Positions 1-12,999 of a stretch of 64,000 bases of DNA are shown here, piece after piece. A program made the position numbers and the translations under genes. Below the pieces are notes generated by a model, which ran no database searches, was not told the origin of the DNA, and saw only the letters and a list, made by a program, of their open reading frames with translations. The stretch comes from Taiwanofungus camphoratus (taxonomy: Eukaryota > Basidiomycota > Agaricomycetes > Polyporales > Taiwanofungaceae), in contig CP021222.1 of the NCBI GenBank assembly GCA_003999685.1, forward strand, positions 310,001 through 374,000. The letters run 5' to 3'. The stretch's first letter is position 1. Every line of letters begins with the position of its first letter.

Positions 1-3000
1 CCCGACAAGCTCCACCTGTTCTCCCAGCCCTTGTTCAAGTCTGGCGCAGGCGAGATCGACTTCCGCGCGATGGAGGAGGACATCGAGCGCCGGAATGTAT
101 CGAGCATGTCTCCGAGGGCGTTGGTGGTGCGCAACATCGTCGCAGAGCTCCTTCTCATCGAGCCGGGCAGTATCACCGGCGAATCGGACTTCTTCCTCCT
201 TGGCGGCAACTCCCTTCTCCTCGGCCGACTGATGTACTTCATACGCAAGGAGACCGGCGTCAACGTCAGCATGTCGGCCATCTTCGCGAAGAGCACCATC
301 AATGGCATCGCGCGTCTCATCGACGAAGAGGAGCTCGGCGGCACCAAGGACGACACGATCACCGAGTACGAGTACGCGAGCAGCTTCACGAGCTTCAATG
401 CGCCCACCGTCTCTCATGGTTGGAACGTGCCAACGGGCCGCGGGCAGAACCACCCCTTGTCGCTGTTGGTGCAGATCATCCCTCTCGTTTTCTTCTATCC
501 AATGAAGGCAGCACTTACATGTAAGTTTCACTCCGTTCGTTCGCGATTTGAATGCTCATTCGTGTTATGCCAGGGACCTTCCTACTCTTCATTCTTTCGT
601 ATCTGGCCAAACACATTACTAACAGTTTCTGGGAGCGTATGGGTTCTCTACTATGTGCCATAGTCGTTGCCCGGCTGGCTGCCCGGGTCCTACCGCCGCT
701 CGCTGCCGTTCTATTCAAATGGATTGTTATAGGGAAGTATCGCCCAGGCACATATCCCATGTATGTACATCGCCTTCTTCAGACGTGACGCTTGCTTATG
801 AGATTCCTCCAGGTGGGGCAACTATCACCTGCGTTGGTGGATCGTCAACCAAGCCATCAGAGCTTCTGGCCGCGGTGTATTTGCCGTCCACCCGTCGTTT
901 GAGAAGTTCTACTATCGCTTGCTCGGGGCAAGGATCGGCAAGAACGTGGTGATCGACAGAACGTCCAAACTTGGCGAATTCGACCTGCTTGACTTCAGGG
1001 ATGGCTGCCGGATCGACAGGGCCCTCGTGCGTGGCTTCTGTGTCGAGCGGGATGGCTATTTCCGATTGGGCCACATCGTCATCGGCCAGAACGCTGTCGT
1101 CAACACTTATACCCAAATTGCCCCCGGATCAGTGATCGCAGACGGTACCGTTTACGGGCCTCATTCGTCATCCCATGCACAACCCTCACACAGAAGCTAC
1201 AAGAACTGCAATCGGACTCTCTTCCCACAACCACACATCCTACTTAAACTATTCGTCGCGTTTCCTATAATATTCATTGTCAAGCTTGTGTCATGTCAGT
1301 CATATGTCGTTCTGTTTGTCGTTGTCGCTTGTGCTGATGTGCCGCCAGATATTCCTTGGTTCCTCGCTATCAAGCTCATGTTAGCGCGCACGTTCGTTAC
1401 TCCGCCACAGGCCAACTCCGTTATAAAAGTGATCTGGTGGTTTGCAAACCCTCATCGAATCGGGTGGCACGCCTTGGCTCGCGTCATCAGAGCGGTTTTC
1501 ACGCCCTTGGTCCAGTTAATTCTGGGGATCGTCGTTAAACGCGTCATGGGTTTTAATAGTGAAGGCCCGGCTTCAGAAGCGAGCCAGTTAACACTCCTCC
1601 GACGCCATATCAACGGTGTCTTGTTGTCGCAATCGGATCTCAAGCGTGCTTTCGATATCCTCGGTACTCACTATGAGATGACGTCGATCGTTTTTCGTCT
1701 CATGGGTGCCAAGGTCGGCAAACGCGTGTACTGGCCAGGTTCAGGGATCGACTGCCCCGATCCAGAGCTTTTGGAGATTGGGGACGACGTCGTGTTCGGC
1801 TCTCGCTCTGAATTGTTTACTACGGACAGGATTGGATCCAAGAAGATTCGTATCGGCGCCGGAGCTATGGTTGCTGATCGTTGCGTCCTTCTCCCGGGAG
1901 TGCAAGTGGGAAGGCGTGCCGTCCTTGGCTCTGGATCACTTGCTAGACGCGATGGCGTTTATGAAGACAATTCAACCTGGATGGGCAATGGTGCGCTTTT
2001 TGCTTTGGCCGTGCCCGCGTAGAACAAGCTAATGTCTCCACGTCTTAGGTCGTGGCCAAGCTATCTGTCTCTCACATGGTTCCAAGGATGACCCAAACAG
2101 TGACACCGTCACTCCTTTCGGTCGTGCCTTCTACGGGCGCGAAGCCAACTTTTTCGTCATCCCATATGTTATCCTCGTCTTAATCAACATCGTCGTGGCT
2201 GCATGCTCAGCGGCGTACTGGTCCATCAGCGCCGTTGCGGCTGCTCAAATACTGCGCTTATGGGAGCTTCACGCCCCGCAGCTCCATCTGTTCAATGAGA
2301 CGTGGTATCGCTTTGGCACGCTCTATGGGTTGGTCGCGACCTGTTTCATCATCGTGCTTCCCTTGCAAGCTCTCGTTGCTATGATTTGGGTCATTGTGAC
2401 GAAATGGATTGTCATTGGCCGTCGCAGAGGAGGCAGCTACCACTGGGATCAGAGCAGCTACTGTCAGCGGTGGCAGCTCCATCTCACTCTTTCTCGGCCG
2501 CTCTACCGTGGGTACAGCAACGGGGGGCCGCTAGCCCTCATCACTGGATCTGCGTATATCGTTTGGTTTTTCCGAGCATTGGGTGCCAAGATCGGTAAAA
2601 ATTGCGCGATATTTGCCGGTGGACGTGTCGGTCTGATGACGGAGCCGGATCTTGTCGAGGTCAGTCAGGCTCACGATTGCATAAGGATTGCGCTGATTAG
2701 ATGTGGGTTAGCTCGGTGACAACGTTTCACTCGACAATTGCTCAGTCGTTGCGCACATCAACTCGAGAGGCAGATTCGCACTTAACCCTCTGAAAATCAG
2801 TAGCGGGTAGGGTATCAATGTTGTACAGATGAGAGGGCGCTTCTACTCACGCTGTTTTCAGATGTGCTTTACGTTCAGGTTCGCGGTTGCTGTCGGGAGC
2901 GTCAATGGAAGAAAACAGCATGCTTCTGGAACACACACTCCTTCCTTCCGGTGATATAGCAGTGTCGGGCGGCGTCTACGTTGGCTGGCCGGGTCATCTA

Positions 3001-3368
3001 CAGAATGAGTCTTGGGATGAGAAGGACTTCAATAACATTAGAGATTCAAAAGCTGTGACCATCGCAGATGTGAAGGTCCTGAGTCGGAGAGCATCGACGA
3101 TTCCTCCCACTCCCATGACGGGAACCGGTATTATCTGCCCACTCTGTCGAGAATTCCCCAAGGCGAGCGTCGTCACCGAATGTGGCCACGTATACTGTGA
3201 ATCGTAAGTCTGGATGCTCTGTTGACCAATGATGTGTGTGGGCTTACTCCGTTGAAAAGATGCATTATCCATGCTTTGGCTGATGAGCACAAATGCCCTG
3301 TTTGCTCCGCGGAAACAAGGAAGAAGCGACTCACACCTATCTACCTCTCGTTCCGGATTCCCGTATAG
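1..3368 (+). CDS. NRPS-like enzyme, C-terminal half, with fused RING finger (5' partial)
   Basis: The gene enters from the left edge, so its expected adenylation domain is outside the window. Visible order: a phosphopantetheine carrier domain (GGNSLL, acceptor serine codon 211-213), then two modules, each with membrane helices, a GxY-type motif (PMWGNYHLRWW; GGSYHWDQSSY) and left-handed beta-helix hexapeptide repeats beginning LGARIGKN and LGAKIGKN. This matches the C-terminal domain TIGR02353, found in poly-lysine-synthetase-like enzymes, so a membrane-bound amino-acid-activating or polymerising role is likely; the product is unknown. Exons read: 1-520, 574-760, 813-1990 (with a possible in-frame intron 1295-1348), 2049-2659, 2712-2806, 2862-3203, 3260-3368. 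The exon at 2862 finishes the beta-helix and runs straight into a C3HC4 RING (CPLC, CGHVYC, CPVC) ending RLTPIYL, close to RNF4/Slx8. The enzyme assignment is firm. Whether the RING belongs to the same protein is less certain. Confidence 0.8.
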
Positions 3369-4557
3369 ATGCGGTAACTAGATTGCATTTTCTTGATTGC
3401 TTAATATTTCTTTTGCTGTATCTTAGACGTTAGACGAATCCACTGCCCTATGCTTGTACCCATAGTCATGTATGAACAACAGTCCCTATGTTGTACTTTG
3501 TCATTCGCGATGACAAGTGTAGAAGAAAGACCTGAGCCTAGGATGTGCACTTGCTGCAAGTTCGACTGTCAACTGGAAGAGAACGTTCCCATTCGCCACC
3601 GAACGCACTGGCAAACAAACGCGAAGCTCGATGCGATGGTTTGCACTTGCAGTGATTTCTTGAGGCTCGTTCGAACTCGGGGGCTGATAACAAAGAAACA
3701 GTTATTTGACAAGGCCTTCAAAGTTAGTTACTTTCAGTAAGCAGCCAACCTATTTCTGTCAGCTGGTTTGGCCACGTTGATGTATTTCGCTAGGACATTC
3801 GGCTGGTTCCCAGGATCCTTTTTTCACCACTTATCGTCAACCGTGGTCCCAGTGGTAAGATGGATTTCAAAAGGTCTTGAACGGCGGTTTTGCAGTTATG
3901 AAACTTGCGCAGGTCCAATCATGTGACATGAAGTTGTTCTATTCTACGGTATCACGGGGGATCGAAATCTCGACATTCTTACTCGTGATCAAGCATCATA
4001 TTCAGCTGCAATGTGTATTCTCCTGGCTTAAAATTAGTTGAACTGGGGCCGGCCACGTCCTTAGAGATGGTATGGATGAGAGGACAGCTATCCGCTCCGG
4101 TTCCGGCACCAAAGACTCAGGGTCTTTCTCAAGCGTGATGTGAATCATTACTTGCGCAGTCTGAGGAGTGTGGTCATGAATTCCGAAAGGTAAGTAGACC
4201 GTACTTAGCTCGAGCGATCAAATGAGCGAATTTACTTCGCTATTAATAGGGTATTACTTCCTCTACGTCACCCTAGAACGATTCTTTATCGTCGGAACGC
4301 CGTCGCGCTCACATGAGTGGGCTCTTTTCAAATCGAGGCTTCCCTTGACACGCGCGATACTTGCGAACCAAGGGCCTCCTCGAGTCGACTGACCTTGAGG
4401 TAGATTCGGGCCCTGGATTGGTCGTCAGTTGGTATCGCCGTTTTCCCCGCAATACGTGTGGTTTCTCCGCACGCATTTAATCTATAGGAAGGCTTTAAGG
4501 GCATCCCTGCGATGTTAGCGTTCGTTATCGGTCACCCCGACGTCCAAACTTTCAATA
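3369..4557. other. Intergenic stretch with a weak decayed ORF (3450-3740, +)
   Basis: Between the NRPS-like gene and the sugar transporter there is no intact gene. An open stretch at 3450-3740 has a Cys/His pattern (CTCCKFDC, then RHRTHW, then CTC) that loosely resembles short zinc-binding leaders found beside basidiomycete DNA transposons. I found no transposase core, terminal inverted repeats or target duplication. The rest looks non-coding and probably holds the transporter promoter. Confidence 0.3.
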
Positions 4558-6466
4558 ATGCATAGTTTCGCGACTGGATCTGAGCGTCTTTCTGGGCATA
4601 CTCTTTCACGCTTAGTTACTTTAGCATGCGCGATTGCGTTTATACTCTTCGGTTATGGTGCGACTTCTTCATTTTGCGGTTTCATACTGTTAATTCCCCA
4701 AGAAAGAGCAGGGAGTCATGGGAGGCGTCATCACCGGCTCAGCCTTCACAGCTCAGTTTCCGTCGATCAACACGACTACTGGAAATGGTAATGCTCAGCT
4801 ACAGGGGTTCACCGTCGCCATATACAACATTGGATGCTGGGCTGGTTCCTTACTTACGATGTTCATGGGGGAGCAATTGGGCCGGAAGACCACCATAATA
4901 ATCGGCTGCGTTGTTCTCGCAACGGGTACTGTGATTCAATGTTCGTCTTATAGACTTGCTCAGCTGCTTGTGAGTATTTCCCTTGTCGAGATTATGATTT
5001 ATAGCGTTCAATGTTCTTTATCATCTTTTGTCACGAACAGGTTGGCCGAATTGTCACAGGAACTGGAAATGGAATCATTACCTCCACCGTCCCCGTCTGG
5101 CATTCGGAGCTTTGCAAGGCAGAGTCCAGGGGTAAGTTTGTTACAGTCGAGTTGTCAACGAACGTCGTAAGCGTTTTTACTTGTCTCCATGTTCATGGTC
5201 GTGATAGTATACCCAAGGGAGGAGTCGCAGTCGCCTATTGGGTCGACTACGGAATGTCGTACGTCGACAGCAGTGCTCAATGGCGATTCCCGATCGCTTT
5301 GCAGATCCTCTTTGCACTGACGACGATCTCACTCATTTGCTTCTTGCCCGAGACCCCGCGGTGGCTTCTGTCTCATGATAGAGATCGGGAAGCTGGGGAG
5401 ATTCTACTCCGACTTCACACTGGCCAAGACCCTGCTCTGATTGAGAAGGAGCGTTTAGAGATCATTGCCGCGATCGTGGAAGAGCGCGAAGCCCAGGAGG
5501 CATTAGGCGGCAAGAGGTGTGTCCTATTTCTTCGAACGAAAGAGATTCCGGTATTGATTCAGGCGATCAACACAGCGCCATGGCCACCATCTTCACCAAT
5601 GGAGAACAGCGTTTCTTTTACAGAACTATGCTCGGCGTTGCCGCAATGGTAATGCAGCAGCTCACAGGGATCAACCTCATAACGTTTGCACCAGTTAATT
5701 TCGACGTCCCCACGTCGCTGATTATATAATCCAGCTACTACGCGCCATTTATCTTCATCAAGAGCGTAGGCTTCTCGCAGAAACTCTCTAGTCTCATGTC
5801 CGGTTTCCTCAACTTGTGGTATTGGCTATCGACTCTTCCCCCCATATTTATTATCGACAGAGTCGGCAGGCGCCCGCTTCTAATCATCGGTGCTGTAGGT
5901 ATGGGCGTTTGTATGTTTGTTCTTGCAGGTACGACCTCCGTGGTCGCCTTCGCTCCAGGAATAGTAGCCACGGTGACTCTATTCGCCTACGACTTCTGGT
6001 TCGGAATTGGCTGGATCCCTGGTTCCTGGTTACTGACGTCGGAATATGCGCCTTTGACCACGCGCTCACAATCTGCCGCACTTGCGACATCAGCGACTTG
6101 GATTTTCACGTTCCTGATTGCAGAGATCACTCCAGTTGCTATCGATAATCTCGGATGGAAGACCTACATCATCTTTGGGATTTTCAATGTCGTCTTTGTT
6201 CCGATTATTTACTTTTTCTACCCTGAAGTGAGTCCTGCAGGCTCTCCAACGCCTTGAAAGTACTGATACCCTATCAGACGAAGGGGAAGAGTCTCGAGCA
6301 GATCGACCTACTCTTTTCTGGTCCGCGTGTACTGATCGATATATCGCAAAAGGACCTGTTGGAACTGCAGGGTCACCAAATCGAGATAGCTGCACAGGAG
6401 CACGGAGCTGAGTCGACAGGCACGAAGGAGATAGTGGATATGCGCCTTATCGAGGCCGCAGCTTAA
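4558..6466 (+). CDS. MFS sugar transporter
   Basis: Seven exons give 525 residues, the usual length for fungal hexose/polyol transporters: 4558-4657, 4707-4969, 5041-5166, 5218-5516, 5576-5683, 5735-6227, 6278-6466. All joins keep frame. Family marks in order: FGYEQGVMGG in helix 1, GEQLGRK in the loop after helix 2, GRIVTGTGNG, YWVDYGM, PETPRWLLS after helix 6, QQLTGINLIT in helix 7, DRVGRRPLL in the loop after helix 8, and a short hydrophilic C-tail. It should sit in the plasma membrane as a proton-coupled or facilitative sugar carrier. The substrate cannot be read from sequence. The 5516/5576 junction is the softest, because two nearby acceptors are possible. The gene is convergent with REV1. 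Confidence 0.9.
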
Positions 6467-7253
6467 CTGCGGCTTGGACAAGATAATGGTGTGAGCATAT
6501 GCATAATGACTCAACTATTGTGCAGACAACGAGGGAGGGTTGTCCAGTAATAACAGTCTACTGAAGGTTTGACTTGTGGAGTACTATATCAACTCGCACT
6601 AAGGTATATCTACTTGATTAATCTCCATGCAGCGGACCTGACGCAGTTACCTTCCTGATACCTCAAGCTGGACTTAGTATCCCCCAAGGGGAAGCTGAAG
6701 TGAGGACCCAGACACTATTCAATTCATCGTCTCATTCAAAGCTCAAGGTCTTAGTGGATAAGTCCGATCTTATTTCAGCTGAGGAGTATCGGAAACGTCG
6801 ACTGTGCGAGACTACACGTCGATGACGAAGCGCTCAAGATGGACAACTGGCTTGCAGCTCTACATTTACCCTAATACGTTATCACCACGGAACGATGACC
6901 ATCGTTGTTTGATACGCTACTTTTGAAGAATTGTGCACAGTAAATGGATGTGATCAATTTGCGTGCTTCAGGCGCGCCTATGGTGCACGATCTTCTGTAC
7001 TAGTTATGTGCGTTATATGCTGCTGCCGCCTCGACTAACTATCTCCTAATATGAAATGTATCATTACTGTATGAAGATCAATGTAGAAATGTATGTTCGT
7101 TGCGTTCCTGGCAATTCAGTGCAAGAAACCCCGGATCTGCCATCCTTGGTGCACAGTAGAGTCTACTGTAAATATTGCCTTCAAGGACAGTAAACGAGTA
7201 GATGAAAGAAAAATAGTATAGTGTGATAAATTATGCTACTGGCGAGTAGTCAG
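6467..7253. other. Convergent intergenic region
   Basis: This lies between the stop codons of the sugar transporter (+) and REV1 (-). It is AT-rich and has no open frame with family resemblance. It presumably carries both 3' UTRs and polyadenylation signals. Nothing else seen. Confidence 0.6.
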
Positions 7254-10200
7254 TCATTTCAAAGACAAGCAACCTCCGAATCGCCTCCTAAAGACGATAT
7301 CCAACCTCCCCTTGACCTCCCTGAATGCCATCCACCATGAACGCCCTACAAGTTCCGATGTAATGTTGGACCCCGTTGGAATTTCACTTGTATCCGGATC
7401 GTGCTCCCATATCCCAAAGTATCTTCTCAATAACACCAACCACCACTTGAGCACCGCCATGGCCTTCTCTATCCCTGCATCGCTCGATCGTGATGCATCA
7501 ACAGACTGAGTGAGGAATTTGGCAAAGTAATCCACGTCCTTCTGGTTTGGTGAATACTCCTTAAATTGATCGACCCACGTCTCGATGACCCGTTGTACAT
7601 CCTCGGTTTCGGTAAAATATAACTTTTCTCCCTTCGTTTTTCCTTGCTGTTTCAGAAAGGGAGGCTCGAGGTACTTAGCTTGTGGCGGAGGCGGCGGGCG
7701 GAATGCTACAGAAGGCGAATTAGACCTGCGGGTAGAGCGACTGGTGGGTTTGAGCACTTTTCGCTCTGTAAATACAGATACACCTGGTGTCCTGGCCTGC
7801 CGAGCCATCGCCAGTTGCTCCCGTTGTAAGTCGGGAGGCAGCATAACAAAGACGTCAGGATCAATATCTAGCTTCAACAGCTCAGACTCCGAGACGTTCA
7901 CGGGACGATTATCACGTTTTGCGAATAGCTTGTTCTTTGTCGGCGAGATACTAGGCCTACTCCGAGGAGCTAGCTGCTGCGTAATGCGCTTGACATTGGT
8001 GCCCTTGACCGTGATTTTACGATTGGGTTCTATGGCTAACGACGTCGAGCGGCTGCGAGGCGCGTTTGATACTGTATCAGGAGTAACAGATCTCCGGTTG
8101 TATTCAACCTCCAGTTCACGGCGCACGTCATCAGGCAAGGCTTCAAATACGGACATGTCCACTTGGGAAAAAGAGGGAAGGTCCAAAGATCCTGCATGGA
8201 CTTTGGGAGAGGGCGGCCGAATCAGTTCAACTTCATCGTCGTCCTGGGAGGGCGGCTGAATGACAATATTGGGCCCGATAGCGTCCTTGCCATTGGCATA
8301 GTCCGAAAGTGGTAGGGTTTCGGTGAGATCTGCTGTCTTGAACTTCGCGCCTGTAGGTTTGAAGGGCAGAACAGCTTGGCCAGTATCATTGCTAGACAGG
8401 GCCGAGCTCCTCTCAAGCTTCTGTATCTGAATAGCGACGCCGCGAAGTTCCTTTGGGTCGAAGTTGAAGCTTTTCAACAATCTCCATGCGTGTTCGCCTA
8501 TAACTTTGTCATTACTTGTAGCACGTCCCCCTGGAGCAATGAGAGGAGTCTGCTTGTTGAAAGTTTGACATAGTCCATGACCGAGGAACTAGTTATAAAG
8601 AAGTCATCAGATCACAAAACTAGTCAGTAAACTAACGGAGGTTTGGGGCATACTTTAGGTGCTTCAACTGGCGCGCTTGGATCACGCTTCATTACTTTCA
8701 AGGTCAAGGACCGGCCACACATGTCGATGTTGTGGAGGCGCCGTGCTACTTCCTCGGCCATCTGGTGAACGAATGCTTCTGCTTGCTCATTATTCTCGAA
8801 TCGTATCCCATACTGAAAGGGTCATCAGCTTCAATCATTCGGAATGTGCCAGGCACCGCGTACATTTATATCACAAGAAACTGATTTCCTAGGTTTGTCA
8901 GACTCGAGCTTGCGATCATCAACTCCACGAAGAGCTTTAAAAAGCGTCTCTCCTGTTCCTTTTCCGAAGGCATCGCATAGCATGGCCTTGCTTTTCTTCG
9001 CAAGATCGCCGAGAGTTGATGTTCCTAGTTTCTCCTGCGCTTTATGACGAGCCGAATGCCCGAAGCCATGCAAGTCATCAATATCCAGAGGAGCGAGCAG
9101 CTCGGGCACGTCTGCGAGAAAAATATGGAAAGATCCAGCTGGCTTGGCCTTGCGAGAGGCCAAGCGAGCCAACATGATATTGTGAGCGATTCCTATGCTA
9201 ACTGAGGCAAGATCAGAGACGCCACGATAAGAGAGGTAGGATGCAAACCTTCACACCCGGTCGCTTTTCTGACTTGAGTGCGGATTGCCTCGGCGAATTC
9301 CTTTGCAGGATCGGGGGGAGAGTTAGTAGGATCTTGACTTCGGGCTATTTCCGTTCGTATTCGGCCGACGCTGTTGGTGACATCTATCAAAGCTTCATCC
9401 ACAGAAACAGCTTGCAGGTCATCGGCATGTGCCATCAAAATGGTATAAAACTGCAAGGATAATTGCTTGTACCTGAAACGCCGTTAGTTGGGTTGAGTGG
9501 TAATACGAAGTCTGGGAATAAGCACCTCTGGAACTCGTATGGTATGGTCATGATAGTAGGGCACAGCTTACGGGCTTGTTGTAGACTGTATGTGTGAGAA
9601 TAAGCGAACACCACAGAATTTGTGGACTCATGACATCACGAACCTCATACCACTCTTGACACCGAATTTTCTTGCTTCGTAACTAGCGCTCGCGATCTCA
9701 CTAGTACTAGCACTTCCACCCTGATTGCCCTGGGAGTGACAGACCACCACCGGCTTGCCTCGCAGATGCGGGCGATCGATAAGGCCGGCAGAGACGAAGA
9801 AGCTGTCGAAGTCGCAATGCATAATAACTCGTTCCTCATCAGCACTGACCGCTTTCTCCTTCCCCTTGTCCCTTGCAGACGCCCCCATGACTAGCTGCGC
9901 TCCTCTCATACTCACGTCGTCATCCCCGGACTCGCTCACTCCGAAATTTTGCTGAACGATCTTCCCGACAGCAGTCCCGTCCCCCTCAGGCATGCGGCCC
10001 CATGAAGATGCCCCGCCGCTTTCGACGCGGTCCTGTGCCTCTGCTACTAGATTTTTCAGTTCCGCCTTCCAGGTAGAAAGGTGGTGCAGACGCGAGTTCT
10101 TGTAGTAGCCCTCGATAAAGTCAGGTGCGACTGATGTATGCGCAGCGCGCCAGGCTGGATCAGCCATTGCGCGTTCTGCGTTGAGATTCGAGGTGTGCGC

Positions 10201-11271
10201 AGCATACCCTGCCACACTGGCAGCTTGTTCGGGTGTAGAAGGGTCGGTGGTGTAAAGAGTGGAGTCACTCTTCTTTGGTGTTTGTGGTGGTGTGAATACA
10301 GTCGACTGCTCTCGGGATGGACCTGCAATCTGCTCCTGCTCATCTCCCACTGGAAGCTCGGCGGTTCGAGAGGGTCTATCCATACTCTTTGTTCCTTGTT
10401 GACTAGACGATATATGAGAAGGTCGTCTCACGGCCTGGGAAACAAAGTCATCGAGAAGGAGCTTCTGGACGATCTGCTTGCCCTGGGATTCTTCGACCCT
10501 TTCACCAGGCCGAAAGATAAAATCATGCCATGGAAGCAAAACGCCGGCCCTTGCACTCTCTACGAGCCATTCTGGTCGGACAACTTTCATGTGTTTGAAT
10601 TCTCGTATTTTCGCAGGAGTCAAGGAACAGGTTATTATATGGGTCCTACAACTCACGTCAATGAAAGCTCAACGGGTATGGCCCGAAACCTACACGAGGC
10701 TTTTCTTGTCTAAATAAGCATGGTAAATACCACCATACTGGATGATGAGCTGACGTAGATCTTGAACAGACGGCTCAGTCCAACCGTTGATCTGGAATAG
10801 GCATGTATGTCAATCGGATATACACAAACATAGGAAACGAACATAGATTTGCAAGCCTCGAAAGATCCTGTTTGAAGCACCACGTTCTCCTTCGTCCATA
10901 TCCATCTCGGCATTCTGTATTTGAAGCTTAGCTCGCTTCCTGGTCATGTATTCCCCGAATTCCCCAAAGCGAGAAGCTCCATAAGTGTGAGTAGCCAGAT
11001 ACGACGAATCCTCCGCATTGGAGTCTACAGAATGTAACACTTGATGAAATTCAGACCCTTCTTCATCATTGCTCGGGGACCGTGCTCGTTTCAAGGAAGG
11101 CTGAGCAGAAACTGGCATCTCAATTTCGACTACATTGCGACCTTGCTGAGCGGGAAGTGACTCTGCCACATCACCATCGAGGACGACATCATTGAGTGCT
11201 TGCAAGAAGCCAGGGTCATCGTCGAAGTAGTCTGATGAGACACTCCCTGAGCTGGAGGGAAGGTGTGGCAT
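7254..11271 (-). CDS. REV1: DNA repair protein REV1 (Y-family dCMP transferase)
   Basis: The product is about 1,200 residues from eight exons. Order from the N-terminus: an acidic leader from the ATG at 11271; a BRCT domain (NGWTEPSVQDLRQLI ... THIITCSLTPAKI) split by introns 10842-10792 and 10693-10646; a linker; then the catalytic Y-family core with DFDSFFVS near 9800 and SVDEALIDVT near 9400, which carry the metal-binding acidic residues. Next come a helix-hairpin-helix thumb (DIDDLHGFG), the NYGIRFEN and LKSFNFDPKELRG little-finger motifs, two ubiquitin-binding motifs with the LP pair (FEALPDDVRRE; FVMLPPDLQRE) and a C-terminal polymerase-interaction domain. All parts expected of a functional REV1 are present, so it should act in translesion synthesis with polymerase zeta. 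It shares its promoter region with RAB1. Confidence 0.95.
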
Positions 11272-11866
11272 CCCGCACTGTGTTTGAGGGCCGAGGACCG
11301 AACTCGGTCTGTCTTATCGACGACAATGCGTTGACGCAGAGTAACAAACGAAGCTCTGCGCCTTCGGATCGAACAGCAAGACGTTATTGAGTCGGCAATT
11401 TTCCAGATGTACGACGGATTATCAGTACAAGTTTAAAAGAGGATTGTATTTGAATGGCTGCGTGCTAATTTTCTGCATGCAAAGATAGTAAAAATGGGTT
11501 GCTCCAGTTGTTTGGCAACAGCCTCTGGACCAAATAGAGCACCTGACCACGTGGTGTAATTTCAGGTCCTCCTGCATCCGGCGTCGGGGCTGTACTTCGG
11601 ACGTCGCGATTGAAACCGGCACGGCCGAATCAAAATGTCACAGATTTCGGCATTCTATACGATACGCGATCTGCAATTGACCAGAATTGACTCGGACCCG
11701 CCAACACTACGAGGCAGCGCGCGCGCTGGAAACACGCCTACTCCAGCCACCGAAAAGCGGTGTAACTCATAAACATATTTTGTTGGCAGTTCCTCGCTGC
11801 TTTCACCGGACTACATATAGCTAGCACACCTGTTATCCTCGCATTACTTTCTGCCTAACAAACGCG
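11272..11866. other. Divergent promoter region, REV1 / RAB1
   Basis: This 595-base gap separates the divergent start codons. A TATA-like run (acatatag) lies roughly 50 bases before the RAB1 ATG. No conserved ORF was seen. Confidence 0.5.
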
Positions 11867-12999
11867 ATGCCGGACGGGTACGACTATCTGCTCAAGTTGC
11901 TCCTCATTGGTGATTCCGGTGTGGGCAAGGTACGACAGTGATTATCACCGTATGTGGGCTTCCTGAGCATGCAAGACTGACTTTGCCGTCAAGTCGTGTC
12001 TGCTGTTACGCTTTGCCGAAGATGCGTTCACGGACAGTTACCTCAGCACAATCGGGGTTGATTTCAAAATTCGCACCATTGAACTAGAAGGGAAGACGGT
12101 GAAATTGCAGATTGTGAGTTGCGGAATCCTCTCCAAGACTGCCCCTGTCTGCTCCAGTCAGGACCTGTATGTCCAGAGATGTGGTGGTCGGTATCGCCCT
12201 GAAGTTGGGAGTAGAACTGCAGTCGTAAATGCAAGGGTGGCAGCTACTTAGCTTATCGACCTCTAGTTGAGGGTGGCAGAACAGAATGCTGATGCAAAAT
12301 CCTCCGATTGATAGTGGGATACAGCAGGTGGGAGAGTTTCCACGGCGCCCGTACCACACAGCGCTCATCGTGGAAGCTCGCAGGGCAGGAGCGGTTTCGC
12401 ACCATCGCGGCTGCATACTACCGAGGGGCTCATGGTATCGTGGTCGTGTACGATGTAACCGACAACGGTGAGTATGCTCCATTGATACGCCATACGGACC
12501 GGTTCATCATCTGACATTGTCAACTGCCTTGCTCTGGCGTCAGAATCATTTGAGAATGTCAAGGGTTGGCTGCACGAAATCGAGCGGTATGCATCAGAAA
12601 CTGTCAAGAAGCTCCTGATAGGCAACAAGTCCGACCTAGTGGAAAGGAAGGTCGTCGCATATAGCGCAGCAAAGGTCGTTCTCCCGTTCCCAATAACTAA
12701 TTATGCTGCGCTCACGGCCCTTGATACAGGAATTCGCGGATGGCCTGTCAATCCCATTTGTAGAAACATCAGCTAAGACATCGACGAATGTCGAGGAAGC
12801 CTTCTTGACGATGTCAAAGCAGATCAAAGATAGGTATGCCTGTTTCCCAGGCCATTCCGCGTCGTCGGAGCGCTCATATGCCATGAATTGCAGTGTGGAT
12901 GCGGCACCCGAACCATCAGCGAGTGGAGCGAAGTCGGGCACCATCACACCTGGCCGAAGTCTGGAAAACCAAAATGAGTCTGGAGGCTGCAGTTGTTGA
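11867..12999 (+). CDS. YPT1: Rab GTPase, Ypt1/Rab1 type
   Basis: Seven exons give exactly 206 residues: 11867-11929, 11994-12113, 12315-12327, 12384-12467, 12544-12674, 12730-12833, 12894-12999. The G1 P-loop GDSGVGKS, switch [13 protein letters not shown]3 WDTAGQE, G4 NKSD and G5 ETSAK are all intact, and the C-terminus ends CSC for double geranylgeranylation. The opening [18 protein letters not shown] and the effector loop match Rab1/Ypt1 more closely than Sec4/Rab8. It should control ER-to-Golgi traffic and autophagy initiation on membranes. Unusual: the third exon is only 13 bases and encodes WDTA of the G3 motif, and the intron before it is 201 bases, about four times the local norm. Confidence 0.95.

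Noticed and set aside
3450-3740. Frame with CxC and RxxH pattern as a transposase
   Set aside because: No catalytic core, no terminal repeats and no target duplication. Kept only as a weak note in the interval entry.
7585-8259. Long plus-strand open frame (224 codons) opposite REV1
   Set aside because: It lies antisense to the REV1 C-terminal exon, which has clear UBM and C-terminal domains. Its own sequence has no family motif.
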